This document shows positions 43,904 to 53,563 of a DNA stretch of 64,000 bases, in pieces. This stretch comes from Nonomuraea roseoviolacea subsp. carminata (GTDB lineage Bacteria; Actinomycetota; Actinomycetes; Streptosporangiales; Streptosporangiaceae), in assembly GCF_024172185.1 (NCBI RefSeq), contig NZ_JAMZEC010000001.1, positions 8,655,001-8,719,000 of the forward strand, given 5' to 3'. The notes beneath the pieces were generated by a model. The model was not told the origin of the DNA. It ran no database searches and saw only the letters and a program-made list of their open reading frames with translations. The translations under genes were made by a program, and so were the position numbers. Numbering within the stretch: the first letter of the stretch is position 1; each line of letters opens with the position of its first letter.

Positions 43904-44881
43904 TCAGGACGATCCTTCAGCGCGCCGGAAGGCCGCGCGGTAGTCCCTCGGACGCCGCCCCGTGTGCCTGGCGAACAGCGCGGCGAACGTGCCGGGGTCG
44001 CGGTACCCGACCGCGGCGCAGATGCCGGCGACGGTCCGGTCGGTGGTCTCCAGCAGGTGGCGGGCGCGCCGGACCCGCGCCGCCTGCAGGTACTCCAGCG
44101 GGCTCTGCCCGGTCTCCTCCGCGAAGCGCCGCAGCAGCGTCCGCGTGCTGACCTTGAACGTCTCCGCCAGCGCGGCCAGGTCGTAGCGGGCGGCGAGGTT
44201 CTGGTCGAGCCGCCGCATGACCCGGTGGGAGAACGCGTTCCCGGGGCGCGGAAGAAGGCGCGGGTCGACGTAGGGGGTCTGCGAGGAGCGGGCGTCGTCC
44301 AGGAGCGCCACCCGCGCCGTCGCCCGGGCCACGCCGGCGCCGCTGTGCCGGCGGATCAGGTCCAGCGCGAAGTCGTACATGGCGCTGAAGGCCGCCGTGG
44401 TCGTCACCCCCGTGTCGGTGACGACCAGGCGATCGGGCCGGACGTCGGCGTCCGGGCAGCGCCGAGCCAGCTCGCCGGCCAGGAGCCAGGCGGTCGTGGC
44501 GCGGCGCCGGCTCAAAAGCCCGGCCTCGGCCAGCAGGAACGCCCCGACACAGATCGAGACGACGACGGCGCCGGCGGCGGCGCACGAGCGGATCGCCGCG
44601 ACCTCAGGGGCCAGCGGCGCGAGCCTCGCCTCCACGTCGAGGCCCGGCACGAGCTCCAGACCGGGCACCACCAGGACGTCCACCTCGCGCAACGGGACGA
44701 CCTCCAACGCCGCGCCGCCCGAGGCGACGACACGGCGGCGCGGCGAGACGATCGACACCTCGTATCCGCAGCCGTCCGCTCCGGCGACGTGCGTGGCCAT
44801 CGTCAGCAGATCGGGGACGCCGAACACCTCGGAGGCGAAGCAGCCCGGATAGGCCAGGACACCGACGCGCAGCGCGCTCAC
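43904..44881 (-). CDS. GATase1-like/AraC regulator (GlxA-type)
   Basis: A 325-residue regulator. The N-terminal two-thirds is a DJ-1/PfpI-like class I amidotransferase fold (VLVVPGLELVPG, AGAVVVSICVGAFLLAEAGLL; the elbow Cys is present), the C-terminal ~100 residues hold two AraC HTHs (LAALAETFKVSTRTLLRRFA and VAGICAAVGYRDPGTFAALF). GlxA-type proteins sense metabolites. It is divergent from the dienelactone hydrolase-like gene 103 bp away. Confidence 0.92.
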   Translation of the reverse strand: MSALRVGVLAYPGCFASEVFGVPDLLTMATHVAGADGCGYEVSIVSPRRRVVASGGAALEVVPLREVDVLVVPGLELVPGLDVEARLAPLAPEVAAIRSCAAAGAVVVSICVGAFLLAEAGLLSRRRATTAWLLAGELARRCPDADVRPDRLVVTDTGVTTTAAFSAMYDFALDLIRRHSGAGVARATARVALLDDARSSQTPYVDPRLLPRPGNAFSHRVMRRLDQNLAARYDLAALAETFKVSTRTLLRRFAEETGQSPLEYLQAARVRRARHLLETTDRTVAGICAAVGYRDPGTFAALFARHTGRRPRDYRAAFRRAEGSS

Positions 44882-44984
44882 GCCCGCCTCCCCACTCGTA
44901 CCGGCATGGTGTGGCGAGATTACCCGCGTACCTGGCGATCTGGCCTCTCACCGCCGGCGGCGGCACCGGTCCACGCTGTTCGTC

Positions 44985-45824
44985 ATGAGCGCTACCAGCG
45001 GACGACCACTCGACGACAAGATCGCGGACTTCTCCCGCCGGCTCGTGGACGTGGAGGGGGTGGTGAAGACCGTGTACGCCGCGGGCTCCGGGCCGGCCGT
45101 CGTCCTGATGCCGGAGATGCCGGGGATCAGCCCGGACGTCCTGCGGCTGGCGCGGTGGGTGCGGGACGCCGGCTTCACCGTGTACGTCCCCTCGCTCTTC
45201 GGGATCGACGGCGCCTACCCCACGGCCGAGGCCGGCACCGAGGTGGTGCGCCGGGCGTGCGTCAGCGCCGAGTTCCGCGCCTTCGCCGGGGGCGGCACCA
45301 GCCCGGTCACCGCATGGCTGCGGGGCCTGGCGCGCCAAGCCCACGCCGCATGCGGCGGCCCGGGCGTCGGCGCGATCGGGCTGTGCTTCACCGGCAACTT
45401 CGCGCTCACCATGGCGCTGGAGCCGGCCGTCATCGCGCCGGTGCTCAACCACCCGTCGCTGCCGCTGGACGATCCCGCCGGACTCGAGCTCAGCGACGAG
45501 GACGCCCGCGCCGTCCGAGAGCGCGTCGCACGCGACGGGCTGAAGGTCCTCGCCTACCGCTTCCAGGGCGACCGCTGGTGCACCGGCTGGCGCTTCGCCA
45601 CCTACCAGGCGCTCCTCGGCGACGCCTTCGACGGCCGCGTCCTGCCGGGCGGCGCCGCCAACCCCAGCCCGCCACCGTTCTTCGCCGACGTGGTCCAGAC
45701 CCCCCACAGCGTCGTCACCGCCCACCTCGTCGACGAGGACGGGCACCCCACGCTCCAGGCAAGGGACGAGATCATCGCCTTCCTGACGGATCGCCTGCGC
45801 CCGTCCGGACAGAGCCGGCCATAG
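44985..45824 (+). CDS. dienelactone hydrolase family protein
   Basis: A 279-residue alpha/beta hydrolase. IGLCFTGNFAL is the nucleophile elbow with Cys in place of Ser, as in dienelactone hydrolases. The N-terminus VVLMPEMPGISPDVLRLARW is the family's E-P-G/oxyanion strand; the catalytic His is in the VDEDGHPT region. CACGCT seven bases before the ATG may be a -10 box. It is divergent from the AraC regulator, its likely controller, and converges with rox. Confidence 0.88.
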   Translation: MSATSGRPLDDKIADFSRRLVDVEGVVKTVYAAGSGPAVVLMPEMPGISPDVLRLARWVRDAGFTVYVPSLFGIDGAYPTAEAGTEVVRRACVSAEFRAFAGGGTSPVTAWLRGLARQAHAACGGPGVGAIGLCFTGNFALTMALEPAVIAPVLNHPSLPLDDPAGLELSDEDARAVRERVARDGLKVLAYRFQGDRWCTGWRFATYQALLGDAFDGRVLPGGAANPSPPPFFADVVQTPHSVVTAHLVDEDGHPTLQARDEIIAFLTDRLRPSGQSRP

Positions 45825-45903
45825 CGCCCGCGCGGCGCGCCGGGGCCGCGGCGTGGCCGGCCGCCCTCCTGGACGGCCGGCATCTCCCCCTCCTCGAACT
45901 GCT

Positions 45904-47815
<1,912 letters not shown>

Positions 47816-48070
47816 TCAGCCGGGTACGGCGGGTGTGACGCGGTCCGCCAGACGATCCAGGGAGACGCCGAGCACATCGGCCAGCGCCGCGATCGTGAAG
47901 AACGCCGGCGTGGCGATGCGACCCGTCTCGATCTTGCGGAGCGTCTCGGCCGACATGCCCGCCGCGGCGGCGACCTCGACGATGCTGCGCTCGCCCCGCG
48001 CCAGGCGAAGGGTCACGCCGAGCTGCTCGCCACGCAGCCGCTCCTCGGGTGTCAGCGGTGGCCGTACCAT
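47816..48070 (-). CDS. small XRE-family regulator
   Basis: An 84-residue XRE HTH protein: LGVTLRLARGERSIVEVAAA then GMSAETLRKIETGRIATPAFFTIAALADVLGVSLD is a complete HTH. GGAGG precedes the ATG, and TAGACT lies six bases before it. It is divergent from map, with the GGTAT operator palindrome between. It probably represses itself and map (inference). Confidence 0.88.
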   Translation of the reverse strand: MVRPPLTPEERLRGEQLGVTLRLARGERSIVEVAAAAGMSAETLRKIETGRIATPAFFTIAALADVLGVSLDRLADRVTPAVPG

Positions 48071-48087
48071 GCCTCCAGTCTACAGCC

Positions 48088-48110
48088 CGGTATAGGAATA
48101 CCGGTATAGT
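48088..48110. promoter_or_regulatory. operator/promoter between XRE regulator and map
   Basis: CGGTAT-AGGA-ATACCG (48088-48103) is a perfect inverted repeat, and ATACCGGTAT (48098-48107) a second perfect palindrome overlapping it. GGTATAG occurs twice as a direct repeat 15 bp apart. TATAGT (48105-48110) is the likely -10 box of map. It is positioned to let the XRE protein control both genes. Confidence 0.72.
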
Positions 48111-48117
48111 TATCGCC

Positions 48118-48885
48118 ATGGTAGAGATCAAAACCCCGGCCGAACTCGACGCGATGCGCGAAGCGGGCCGCGTCGTCGGCCGCACCATCCAAGCCCTCAC
48201 CCGCCACGCCGCACCCGGCGTACGCCTCGACGAACTCGACGAACTCGCCGCCACCCTCATCGCCGAAGCCGGCGCCACCCCCGCCTTCCTCGGCTACCAC
48301 CCACCCTTCGCCCCCACCCCCTACCCGGCCGTCGTGTCCACCTCCGTCAACGACGTCATCGTCCACGGCATCCCCACCCGCTACCGGCTGCGCGAAGGCG
48401 ACGTCCTCAGCATCGACTGCGGCGCCTACCTCGACGGATGGGCCGGCGACAGCGCCACCACCATCACCATCGGACCGCCGGCACCGGCCGACGCCACCCT
48501 CATCGACACCACCCGCCGAGCACTCGACAACGCCATCGCCGCCGCCATCCCCGGCAACCGCATCGGCGACATTAGCCACGCCATCGCCTCCACCGCCCAA
48601 GCCGCCGGCTACGGCTACCCCCTCGACTTCGGCGGCCACGGCATCGGCCGCCACATGCACGAAGACCCCCACGTCGCCAACCACGGCCGGCCCGGCCGCG
48701 GCCTACCCCTGCGCCCCGGCCTCGTCCTGGCCCTCGAACCCATGTTCATCGCCGGCGGAGCCCACCGCTACCGCACCGCCCCCGACGGCTGGTCCCTGAC
48801 CACCCACGACCGCAGCCGCGCCGCCCACGCCGAACACACCGTCGCCATCACCGACGACGGCCCCCGCATCCTCACCCTCCCCTGA
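48118..48885 (+). CDS. map: type I methionine aminopeptidase
   Basis: A 255-residue pita-bread metallopeptidase. Metal ligands are visible in order: Asp in YLDGWAGD and the second Asp in GDSATT, His in GHGIGRHMHE, Glu in ALEPMF and Glu in AEHTVAI. N-terminal IKTPAELDAMREAGRVVG is the family start. It removes initiator Met from new proteins. TATAGT lies seven bases before the ATG, so it is leaderless. Bacteria of this group have several map copies; this one is paired with an XRE regulator. Confidence 0.94.
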   Translation: MVEIKTPAELDAMREAGRVVGRTIQALTRHAAPGVRLDELDELAATLIAEAGATPAFLGYHPPFAPTPYPAVVSTSVNDVIVHGIPTRYRLREGDVLSIDCGAYLDGWAGDSATTITIGPPAPADATLIDTTRRALDNAIAAAIPGNRIGDISHAIASTAQAAGYGYPLDFGGHGIGRHMHEDPHVANHGRPGRGLPLRPGLVLALEPMFIAGGAHRYRTAPDGWSLTTHDRSRAAHAEHTVAITDDGPRILTLP

Positions 48886-49198
48886 CCCCGCCGCACGCCC
48901 TCGCCCAGTCCCTCGACGCGCGGCACACCGGGCCCTGACGAACACCTGTGATCGCACACCTCGTCCAGGCATCATGCGATCAGGTGGTCATGAAGAGCTT
49001 TGCTCTCGGGCCGGTGTGGGGGTGCCCCGTGACGATCAGTGACTCCGACGTCCCTAGCGTGCCTTCCGCTTACCTCGACCGTCGTGTTCGTTCCGTTCTT
49101 TGCTGACATGCACGGATATCGCCGCGAAGCGGCCACGATCGTGTGACGCCCACCCGGCACGACGTACGTCACATGGCTTTCGAGGGCGGGTCGCGGTG
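48886..49198. other. gap with no supported gene
   Basis: 313 bp after map. A dyad CACCTGTGATCGCA...TGCGATCAGGTG (48941-48985) may be a terminator or remnant of an end repeat: TGATCGCA and TGCGATCA are inverted 8-mers. Nothing else is recognised. Confidence 0.4.
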
Positions 49199-49575
49199 TC
49201 AGCGCTTCGGGTCGGCGGACTGCGCGGCCTCGTGGGCCCAGGCGGCCAGACCGGCCAGGAAGCCCGCGCGTTCGGCCGGGGTCAGGCGGTCCATGGCCCG
49301 GGTCAGGGGGGCGATGCGCCGGGCGAAGTACGCCTCGAACTGCGGCCGGTAGCGCTCGTGCAGCGCCAGCAGCGTACGCCGCCGATCGCCGGGGTCCCTC
49401 GCGGCGCTCCAGCAGTCCGGCGTCGGCCAGCCCTCCCGCCAGTTCGCTGACCGTGGACAGGGACAGGCCCATCCGGCGGGCCAGGTCACGGACGGCGATC
49501 ATCTCTCCGGGTATGAGCTGGGCCAGCAGCGCTCCGTGCCGGGCGGTCAGCTCGCATCCCGCGCCGCTACCCCTC
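49199..49575 (-). pseudogene. frameshifted MarR-family regulator
   Basis: One frame gives CELTARHGALLAQLIPGEMI then AVRDLARRMGLSLSTVSELAGGLADAGLLERRE (winged HTH); another, one base out of step from about 49402, continues DPGDRRRTLLALHERYRPQF then EAYFARRIAPLTRAMDRLTP to a stop at 49199. An extra base in GGGTCCCTC is the simplest cause. The first ~30 residues of the family are missing too. It is a pseudogene, or a sequencing error at 49402 together with an alternative start. Confidence 0.72.
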
Positions 49576-49781
49576 CCGGAACCTCCTGTGACCGGCGATC
49601 CGCACGGCCGCGGCGACGAGCAGGCCGGCAACAGCCGCTCCCAGGTTGCCACCGCCCTGGTCAATCGCGGCTCTTCACGCTCGTGGCGGACCGGGTCGAC
49701 CCGGCCGCACGCGCCAGGCCGGCCCGGCCGCTGGTGGTCCATCCGGTCACCTGACGCAGCTAGTACGACGGCCTGAAGGCC

Positions 49782-50030
49782 GTGTCCCAGGCCGCGTCCC
49801 CGGGCAAGTCCAAGGCACGCCTGGCGCTCTTGCAGAACCTGGACGCGCTCGGCCCGACAGAGAAGCGGCTGGAGGCGATCCCACCGGGAAAGGCCGCGCA
49901 TGTCGCGGGCGAAACGCGAGTGACCGACGTCGCCGACCTGCGCAAGGCACTGGATGAGGACAAGCGGCTCACTCTCCGCAAACAAGGCCACGACCACCTC
50001 AAGGCGCCGATGGCCTGCGCGTGCAGGAGA
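49782..50030 (+). pseudogene. internal fragment of a Tn3-family transposase
   Basis: The frame has KARLALLQNL, then LEAIPPGKAAHVAGETRVTD, then ADLRKALDEDKRLTL. This aligns by eye to LKGVPASKIAHFAAEARALD in the complete tnpA of this window (both keep L-x2-(V/I)-P-x2-K-x-A-H-x-A-x-E-x-R-x2-D). Only about 75 codons remain. It is from a different Tn3 element. Confidence 0.55.
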
Positions 50031-50111
50031 CCGACGGCCGAACCGATCACCCGACGCCACCCGCCGCCGCCACACCCACACCCCGCGGCGGCGGGACACC
50101 CGGCGGCGGCC

Positions 50112-50624
50112 TCAGCCCCGGCGCACCGGCTGACGCAACACCGTACGCGGCGCCGGATCGTCCAACGGCGTCAGATACACCTCATGATGCGGCCCGTTCG
50201 GCACCAGAGCACCCTCCGCCATGAACTCCTCCATCACCTTCAACGTCACGTGCTCCTCGCTGAACGGCCCCTCATGCAGCGCCTCCACACACAACCCCTC
50301 CGTGTACGTCACCACCCGCACCCGATCCACCGCCGAACCCGGCGAACGCACCATCTCCCGCGCCGCCTCCACCGCACCCGGCTCCGGCTCCCCCGCCAGC
50401 GGCAGCATCAGATGCCACCGCCACAGCTCCCGCTCCACCTCCAGACCCGGCCGCGGATCCTCCACCCACCACTGCCCCTCCAACGGACCCGCCGGCCCGC
50501 CCATCCCACCGGCCACCGCGAACAGCGCCCCGATCGCCGACAGATGCTCCGCGCCGCCCGGCGCCCCCATCCCCGTGACGCTCAGACACGTCGCCGGACC
50601 GTACGTCTTCAGCTCTACCAGCAT
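50112..50624 (-). CDS. GyrI-like small-molecule-binding protein
   Basis: A 170-residue protein with the GyrI/SOUL-like fold: LVELKTYGPATCLSVTGMGA at the start, EGQWWVEDP, and HEGPFSEEHVTLKVMEEFM then NGPHHEVYLTPL at the end. Stand-alone GyrI proteins bind drugs or hydrophobic compounds. Its ATG lies within the end of the MerR gene (10-nt overlap), so the two are translationally coupled. Confidence 0.8.
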   Translation of the reverse strand: MLVELKTYGPATCLSVTGMGAPGGAEHLSAIGALFAVAGGMGGPAGPLEGQWWVEDPRPGLEVERELWRWHLMLPLAGEPEPGAVEAAREMVRSPGSAVDRVRVVTYTEGLCVEALHEGPFSEEHVTLKVMEEFMAEGALVPNGPHHEVYLTPLDDPAPRTVLRQPVRRG

Positions 50625-51484
50625 GGCTCCTCCTCCAGAGGGATCATCAGATGAGTCACGAGCTCCTCAGGCGCCGTGACGGACGGATCCGACACGTACA
50701 CCTCACGGATCGGCCCCCGAACCGCGTGGCGCCGCTCCGCGCACCACGCCAGCACCGCATGAACGGTCAAGCCGATCTGGTCATAAGGCCCCACATGCGT
50801 CGCACACGCGAACGCACCCCCGGCCAGCACCTCCACCCGGCCACCGGCCGGCAACCCCCCCGACGGCGCCCCCTCCACCAGCAGAGCGACCGCCACATCC
50901 ATCGCCTCCTGCATGTCCAGCGGGAACAACCCCACCAGCCGCACCCCCTCCGCGACAGCGCCCACCCCGGCCCCAGCCCCGGCCCCGCCTGCCACCGAAG
51001 AACCCCGCGCCGCGACGTACTCCAGCAACCGCGCCACCCCCGCCGACGTCGCCCGCGCCACATCCGCCTCCCCCGACGCCCCCTCCCGCACCACCACGGC
51101 CAGGCACGCCGGCTCCACCACCACCCGCACCTCAGCCGACGGCAACCCCCGCGCCATCACCCGCTCCAACGACGCCAGCGCACGACGCCGCCGCGCCAAC
51201 TCCGCCTCCAACCCCTCCCGCACCGACTCCAACGCCTCCGCCGACCCACCCAGCACCTGCGCGATCACCGCCAACGGCACATCCATCGACCGCAACAACC
51301 CGATCGACAACGCCACCCGCGCCTGCGACGCCCGGTAATACCGATAACCCGTCGCCTCATCCACCCACGCCGGCGCCAGCAGACCCAGCTCCCCGTAATG
51401 CCGCACCTGCTTGACGCTCAACCGCCCCAGCCGCGCGAACGCCCCGATCGGCAACAACTCCTCGTCGTCCACGCACCCCAGCAT
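50615..51484 (-). CDS. MerR-family regulator with GyrI-like effector domain
   Basis: A 289-residue regulator: an N-terminal MerR HTH (LPIGAFARLGRLSVKQVRHY then GYRYYRASQ), a coiled-coil dimer helix (LESVREGLEAELARRRRALA) and a C-terminal GyrI-like ligand domain (GAFACATHVGPYDQIGLTVH, IREVYVSDP), as in BmrR-type multidrug sensors. The ATG at 51484 has GGGGAGAGG upstream and is preferred over earlier in-frame ATGs. It is divergent from the TipA-like gene and overlaps the GyrI-like gene by 10 nt. Confidence 0.9.
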   Translation of the reverse strand: MLGCVDDEELLPIGAFARLGRLSVKQVRHYGELGLLAPAWVDEATGYRYYRASQARVALSIGLLRSMDVPLAVIAQVLGGSAEALESVREGLEAELARRRRALASLERVMARGLPSAEVRVVVEPACLAVVVREGASGEADVARATSAGVARLLEYVAARGSSVAGGAGAGAGVGAVAEGVRLVGLFPLDMQEAMDVAVALLVEGAPSGGLPAGGRVEVLAGGAFACATHVGPYDQIGLTVHAVLAWCAERRHAVRGPIREVYVSDPSVTAPEELVTHLMIPLEEEPCW

Positions 51485-51524
51485 GGCCTCTCCCCCCATG
51501 GGAGAGTCCACCCGCACCGACCGG

Positions 51525-51554
51525 CTTGAACCTCACGCCACGTCAGGGTGCAAG
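51525..51554 (+). promoter_or_regulatory. TipA-type MerR operator/promoter
   Basis: CTTGAACCTC (51525-51534) and AGGGTGCAAG (51545-51554) are imperfect inverted arms (8 of 10 match) in the layout of a MerR-family promoter with stretched spacing. The stretch CTTGAACCTCACG closely resembles the operator of the Streptomyces tipA promoter (CTTGCACCTCACG). It lies 8 bp before the TipA-like start, so autoregulation is expected. Confidence 0.7.
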
Positions 51555-51562
51555 GTAAGCCC

Positions 51563-52324
51563 ATGAGCCTCTCCGTCGGACAGGTCGCCAAACTCGCCGG
51601 CATCACCGTCCGCACCCTGCACCACTACGACGAGATCGGCCTGCTCACCCCCGGCGAACGCACCCACGCCGGCTACCGCCGCTACACCGACGCCGACCTC
51701 ACCCGCCTCCAGCAGATCCTCCTCTACCGCGAACTCGGCTTCCCCCTCGACGAGATCGCCGTCATCCTCGACGCCCCCCACACCGACGAGCTCACCCACC
51801 TGCGCCGCCAGCACGAACTCCTCACCCGCCAAGCCCACCGACTCAACGAGGTGATCAACGCCGTGGAACGCGCCCTCAACGCCCACGCCCTCCAGATCCC
51901 CCTCACCCCCGACGAACGCTTCGAGATCTTCGGCGCCTTCCGCCCCGAAGACCACACCCCCGAAGTCGAACGCCGCTGGGGCGCCACCCCCCACTACGCC
52001 GAAAGCCGCCGCCGCGTCGCCACCTACACCCGAGCCGACTGGCTCCAGCTCAAAGCCGAAGCCGCCGCCCTCATCGACGACCTCACCGCCGCCCGCGAAG
52101 CCGGCGTGCCCGCCGACAGCGACCACGCCATGGACCTCGCCGAACGCCACCGCGGCCACATCAGCCGCTGGTTCTACCCCTGCACCCCCGACATCCACCG
52201 GGGGCTCGGCGACCTGTACGTCACCGACCCCCGCTTCACCGCCACCTTCGACCGCCACACCCCCGGCCTGGCCGCCTACCTCCGCCTGGCCATCCACGCC
52301 AACGCCACCCGCCACCCCGCCTGA
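51563..52324 (+). CDS. TipA-like MerR regulator with TipAS effector domain
   Basis: A 253-residue protein: MerR HTH (SVGQVAKLAGITVRTLHHYD then TPGERTHAGYRRYTDADLTR), a long coiled coil, and a TipAS-type effector domain ending FYPCTPDIHRGLGDLYVTDP with the Cys used by TipA to bind thiopeptides, and a FTATFDRHTPGLAAYL segment. TipA-type proteins sense thiopeptide antibiotics and autoactivate. AAGGTAAG precedes the ATG at 51563. The effector of this homologue is unknown. Confidence 0.88.
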   Translation: MSLSVGQVAKLAGITVRTLHHYDEIGLLTPGERTHAGYRRYTDADLTRLQQILLYRELGFPLDEIAVILDAPHTDELTHLRRQHELLTRQAHRLNEVINAVERALNAHALQIPLTPDERFEIFGAFRPEDHTPEVERRWGATPHYAESRRRVATYTRADWLQLKAEAAALIDDLTAAREAGVPADSDHAMDLAERHRGHISRWFYPCTPDIHRGLGDLYVTDPRFTATFDRHTPGLAAYLRLAIHANATRHPA

Positions 52325-52380
52325 CCGGCGCTCTCTATACGATCGGCTCGATCTTCCGACCAGCCACAGGAGCCGACCCG

Positions 52381-52848
52381 ATGACGCCGACGCCGCCCCC
52401 CGCCCGATCCGCCCACCAGCGCAAGCGCGACACCCTCCACCGGCTGGAGCACGACGTCGACGCGTGGGTCGCCACCGCCGACCCCGGCACCGGCGAGCCG
52501 TATATGGTGCCGCTGTCCTTCCTGTGGGACGGCGCCACGCTCCTGCTCGCCACCGCGGCCGCCAGCCCTACCGCCGCCAACCTCCAGGCGAACGGCAGGG
52601 CCAGGCTCGGCCTCGGCCTGACGCGTGACGTGGTGCTCATCGAGGGCACCGTCGAGACCCTGCGCATCGACGACGTCTCCCCGCGGGTCGGGGACGCCTT
52701 CGCCGTGAAGACCGGCTTCGACCCGCGCGCGCTCAAGAGCCCGTACCTGTACTTCCGCGTGCGGCCGGAGGTCGTCCAGGCGTGGCGTGAGGTCAACGAG
52801 CTGGAGGGTCGTGACCTGATGACCGGTGGCCGCTGGCACGTCGAGTAG
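52381..52848 (+). CDS. pyridoxamine 5'-phosphate oxidase-like flavin protein
   Basis: A 155-residue split-barrel protein of the PNPOx/F420-type group: DVDAWVATADPGTGEPYMVP, LSFLWDGATLLLATA, ARLGLGLTRDVVLIEGTVE and the end YLYFRVRPEVVQAWRE. These bind FMN, F420 or haem and act as reductases; the cofactor cannot be told here. GGAG precedes the ATG. The gene has its own start region and ends 80 bp before the senR stop. Confidence 0.85.
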   Translation: MTPTPPPARSAHQRKRDTLHRLEHDVDAWVATADPGTGEPYMVPLSFLWDGATLLLATAAASPTAANLQANGRARLGLGLTRDVVLIEGTVETLRIDDVSPRVGDAFAVKTGFDPRALKSPYLYFRVRPEVVQAWREVNELEGRDLMTGGRWHVE

Positions 52849-52930
52849 GCGGCTCCTCCTCCAGTGGAGTTGTTTTTTCCTGGAAGGAGATGTCGTCATT
52901 GCCCAGACCCATCTCCTTTACATTGTAGAT

Positions 52931-53563
52931 TCACTGAGGGCCGGGAAGCCTGATGAGACGCCTCTCCACGGCGGCCGTCACGGCCGCCGTCCGCGTGTCC
53001 ACGCCGAGCTTGCCGTAGATGTGCACCAGATGCGTCTTGACCGTCGCCTCGGTGATGAACAGCCGCCTGGCGATCTCCCGGTTCCCGGCGCCGCTCGCCA
53101 GCAGCTCCAGCAGCTCCACCTCGCGCACGCTCAACGCCGGGGCCGGCGCGCGCAGGCGCCGCATCATCCGGCTCGCCACCTCCGCCGACAGCACCGTCCG
53201 TCCCCCGGCGGCGGCGCGGATCCCCTGGAACAGCTCCTCCGGCGGGCACACCTTGAGCAGGTAGCCGGTGGCTCCGGCGTCGACGGCCCGCATGACGTCC
53301 GCGTCGCTCTCGTACGTCGTCAGCACCAGCACCCGCGGCGGCGAGGACAGCTCCCCGATCCGCCGGATCGCCTCCACCCCGTCGATGCCGTCGCCGAGCT
53401 GCAGATCCATGAGCACGACGTCCGGCTCGCACGCGGCGATCCCGCTCAGCGCCTCGACCACGCCCCCGGCCTCGCCGACGACCTCCATGTCCGGCTCGGC
53501 GCCGAGCAGCGCCACCAGGCCCGCCCGCACCACCGGGTGGTCGTCGACCAGGAACACCCTCAT
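52931..53563 (-). CDS. senR: NarL/LuxR-type response regulator (SenR-like)
   Basis: A 210-residue response regulator. Receiver domain with DDHP (residues 7-10), phospho-acceptor Asp53 (VVLMDLQLG), Thr/Ser and LLK; C-terminal LuxR HTH (LSVREVELLELLASG then NREIARRLFITEATVKTHLV). It overlaps the kinase gene by 4 bp (ATGA). Because hbpS lies across the transposon from the kinase start, the set corresponds to the HbpS-SenS-SenR system of Streptomyces, which senses haem and redox stress. The name rests on synteny; the protein itself is a generic NarL. Confidence 0.8.
   Translation of the reverse strand: MRVFLVDDHPVVRAGLVALLGAEPDMEVVGEAGGVVEALSGIAACEPDVVLMDLQLGDGIDGVEAIRRIGELSSPPRVLVLTTYESDADVMRAVDAGATGYLLKVCPPEELFQGIRAAAGGRTVLSAEVASRMMRRLRAPAPALSVREVELLELLASGAGNREIARRLFITEATVKTHLVHIYGKLGVDTRTAAVTAAVERRLIRLPGPQ

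Noticed and set aside
48941-48985. Inverted TGATCGCA/TGCGATCA as transposon end
   Set aside because: Only 8-bp arms and no partner end or duplication nearby; a terminator after map is simpler.
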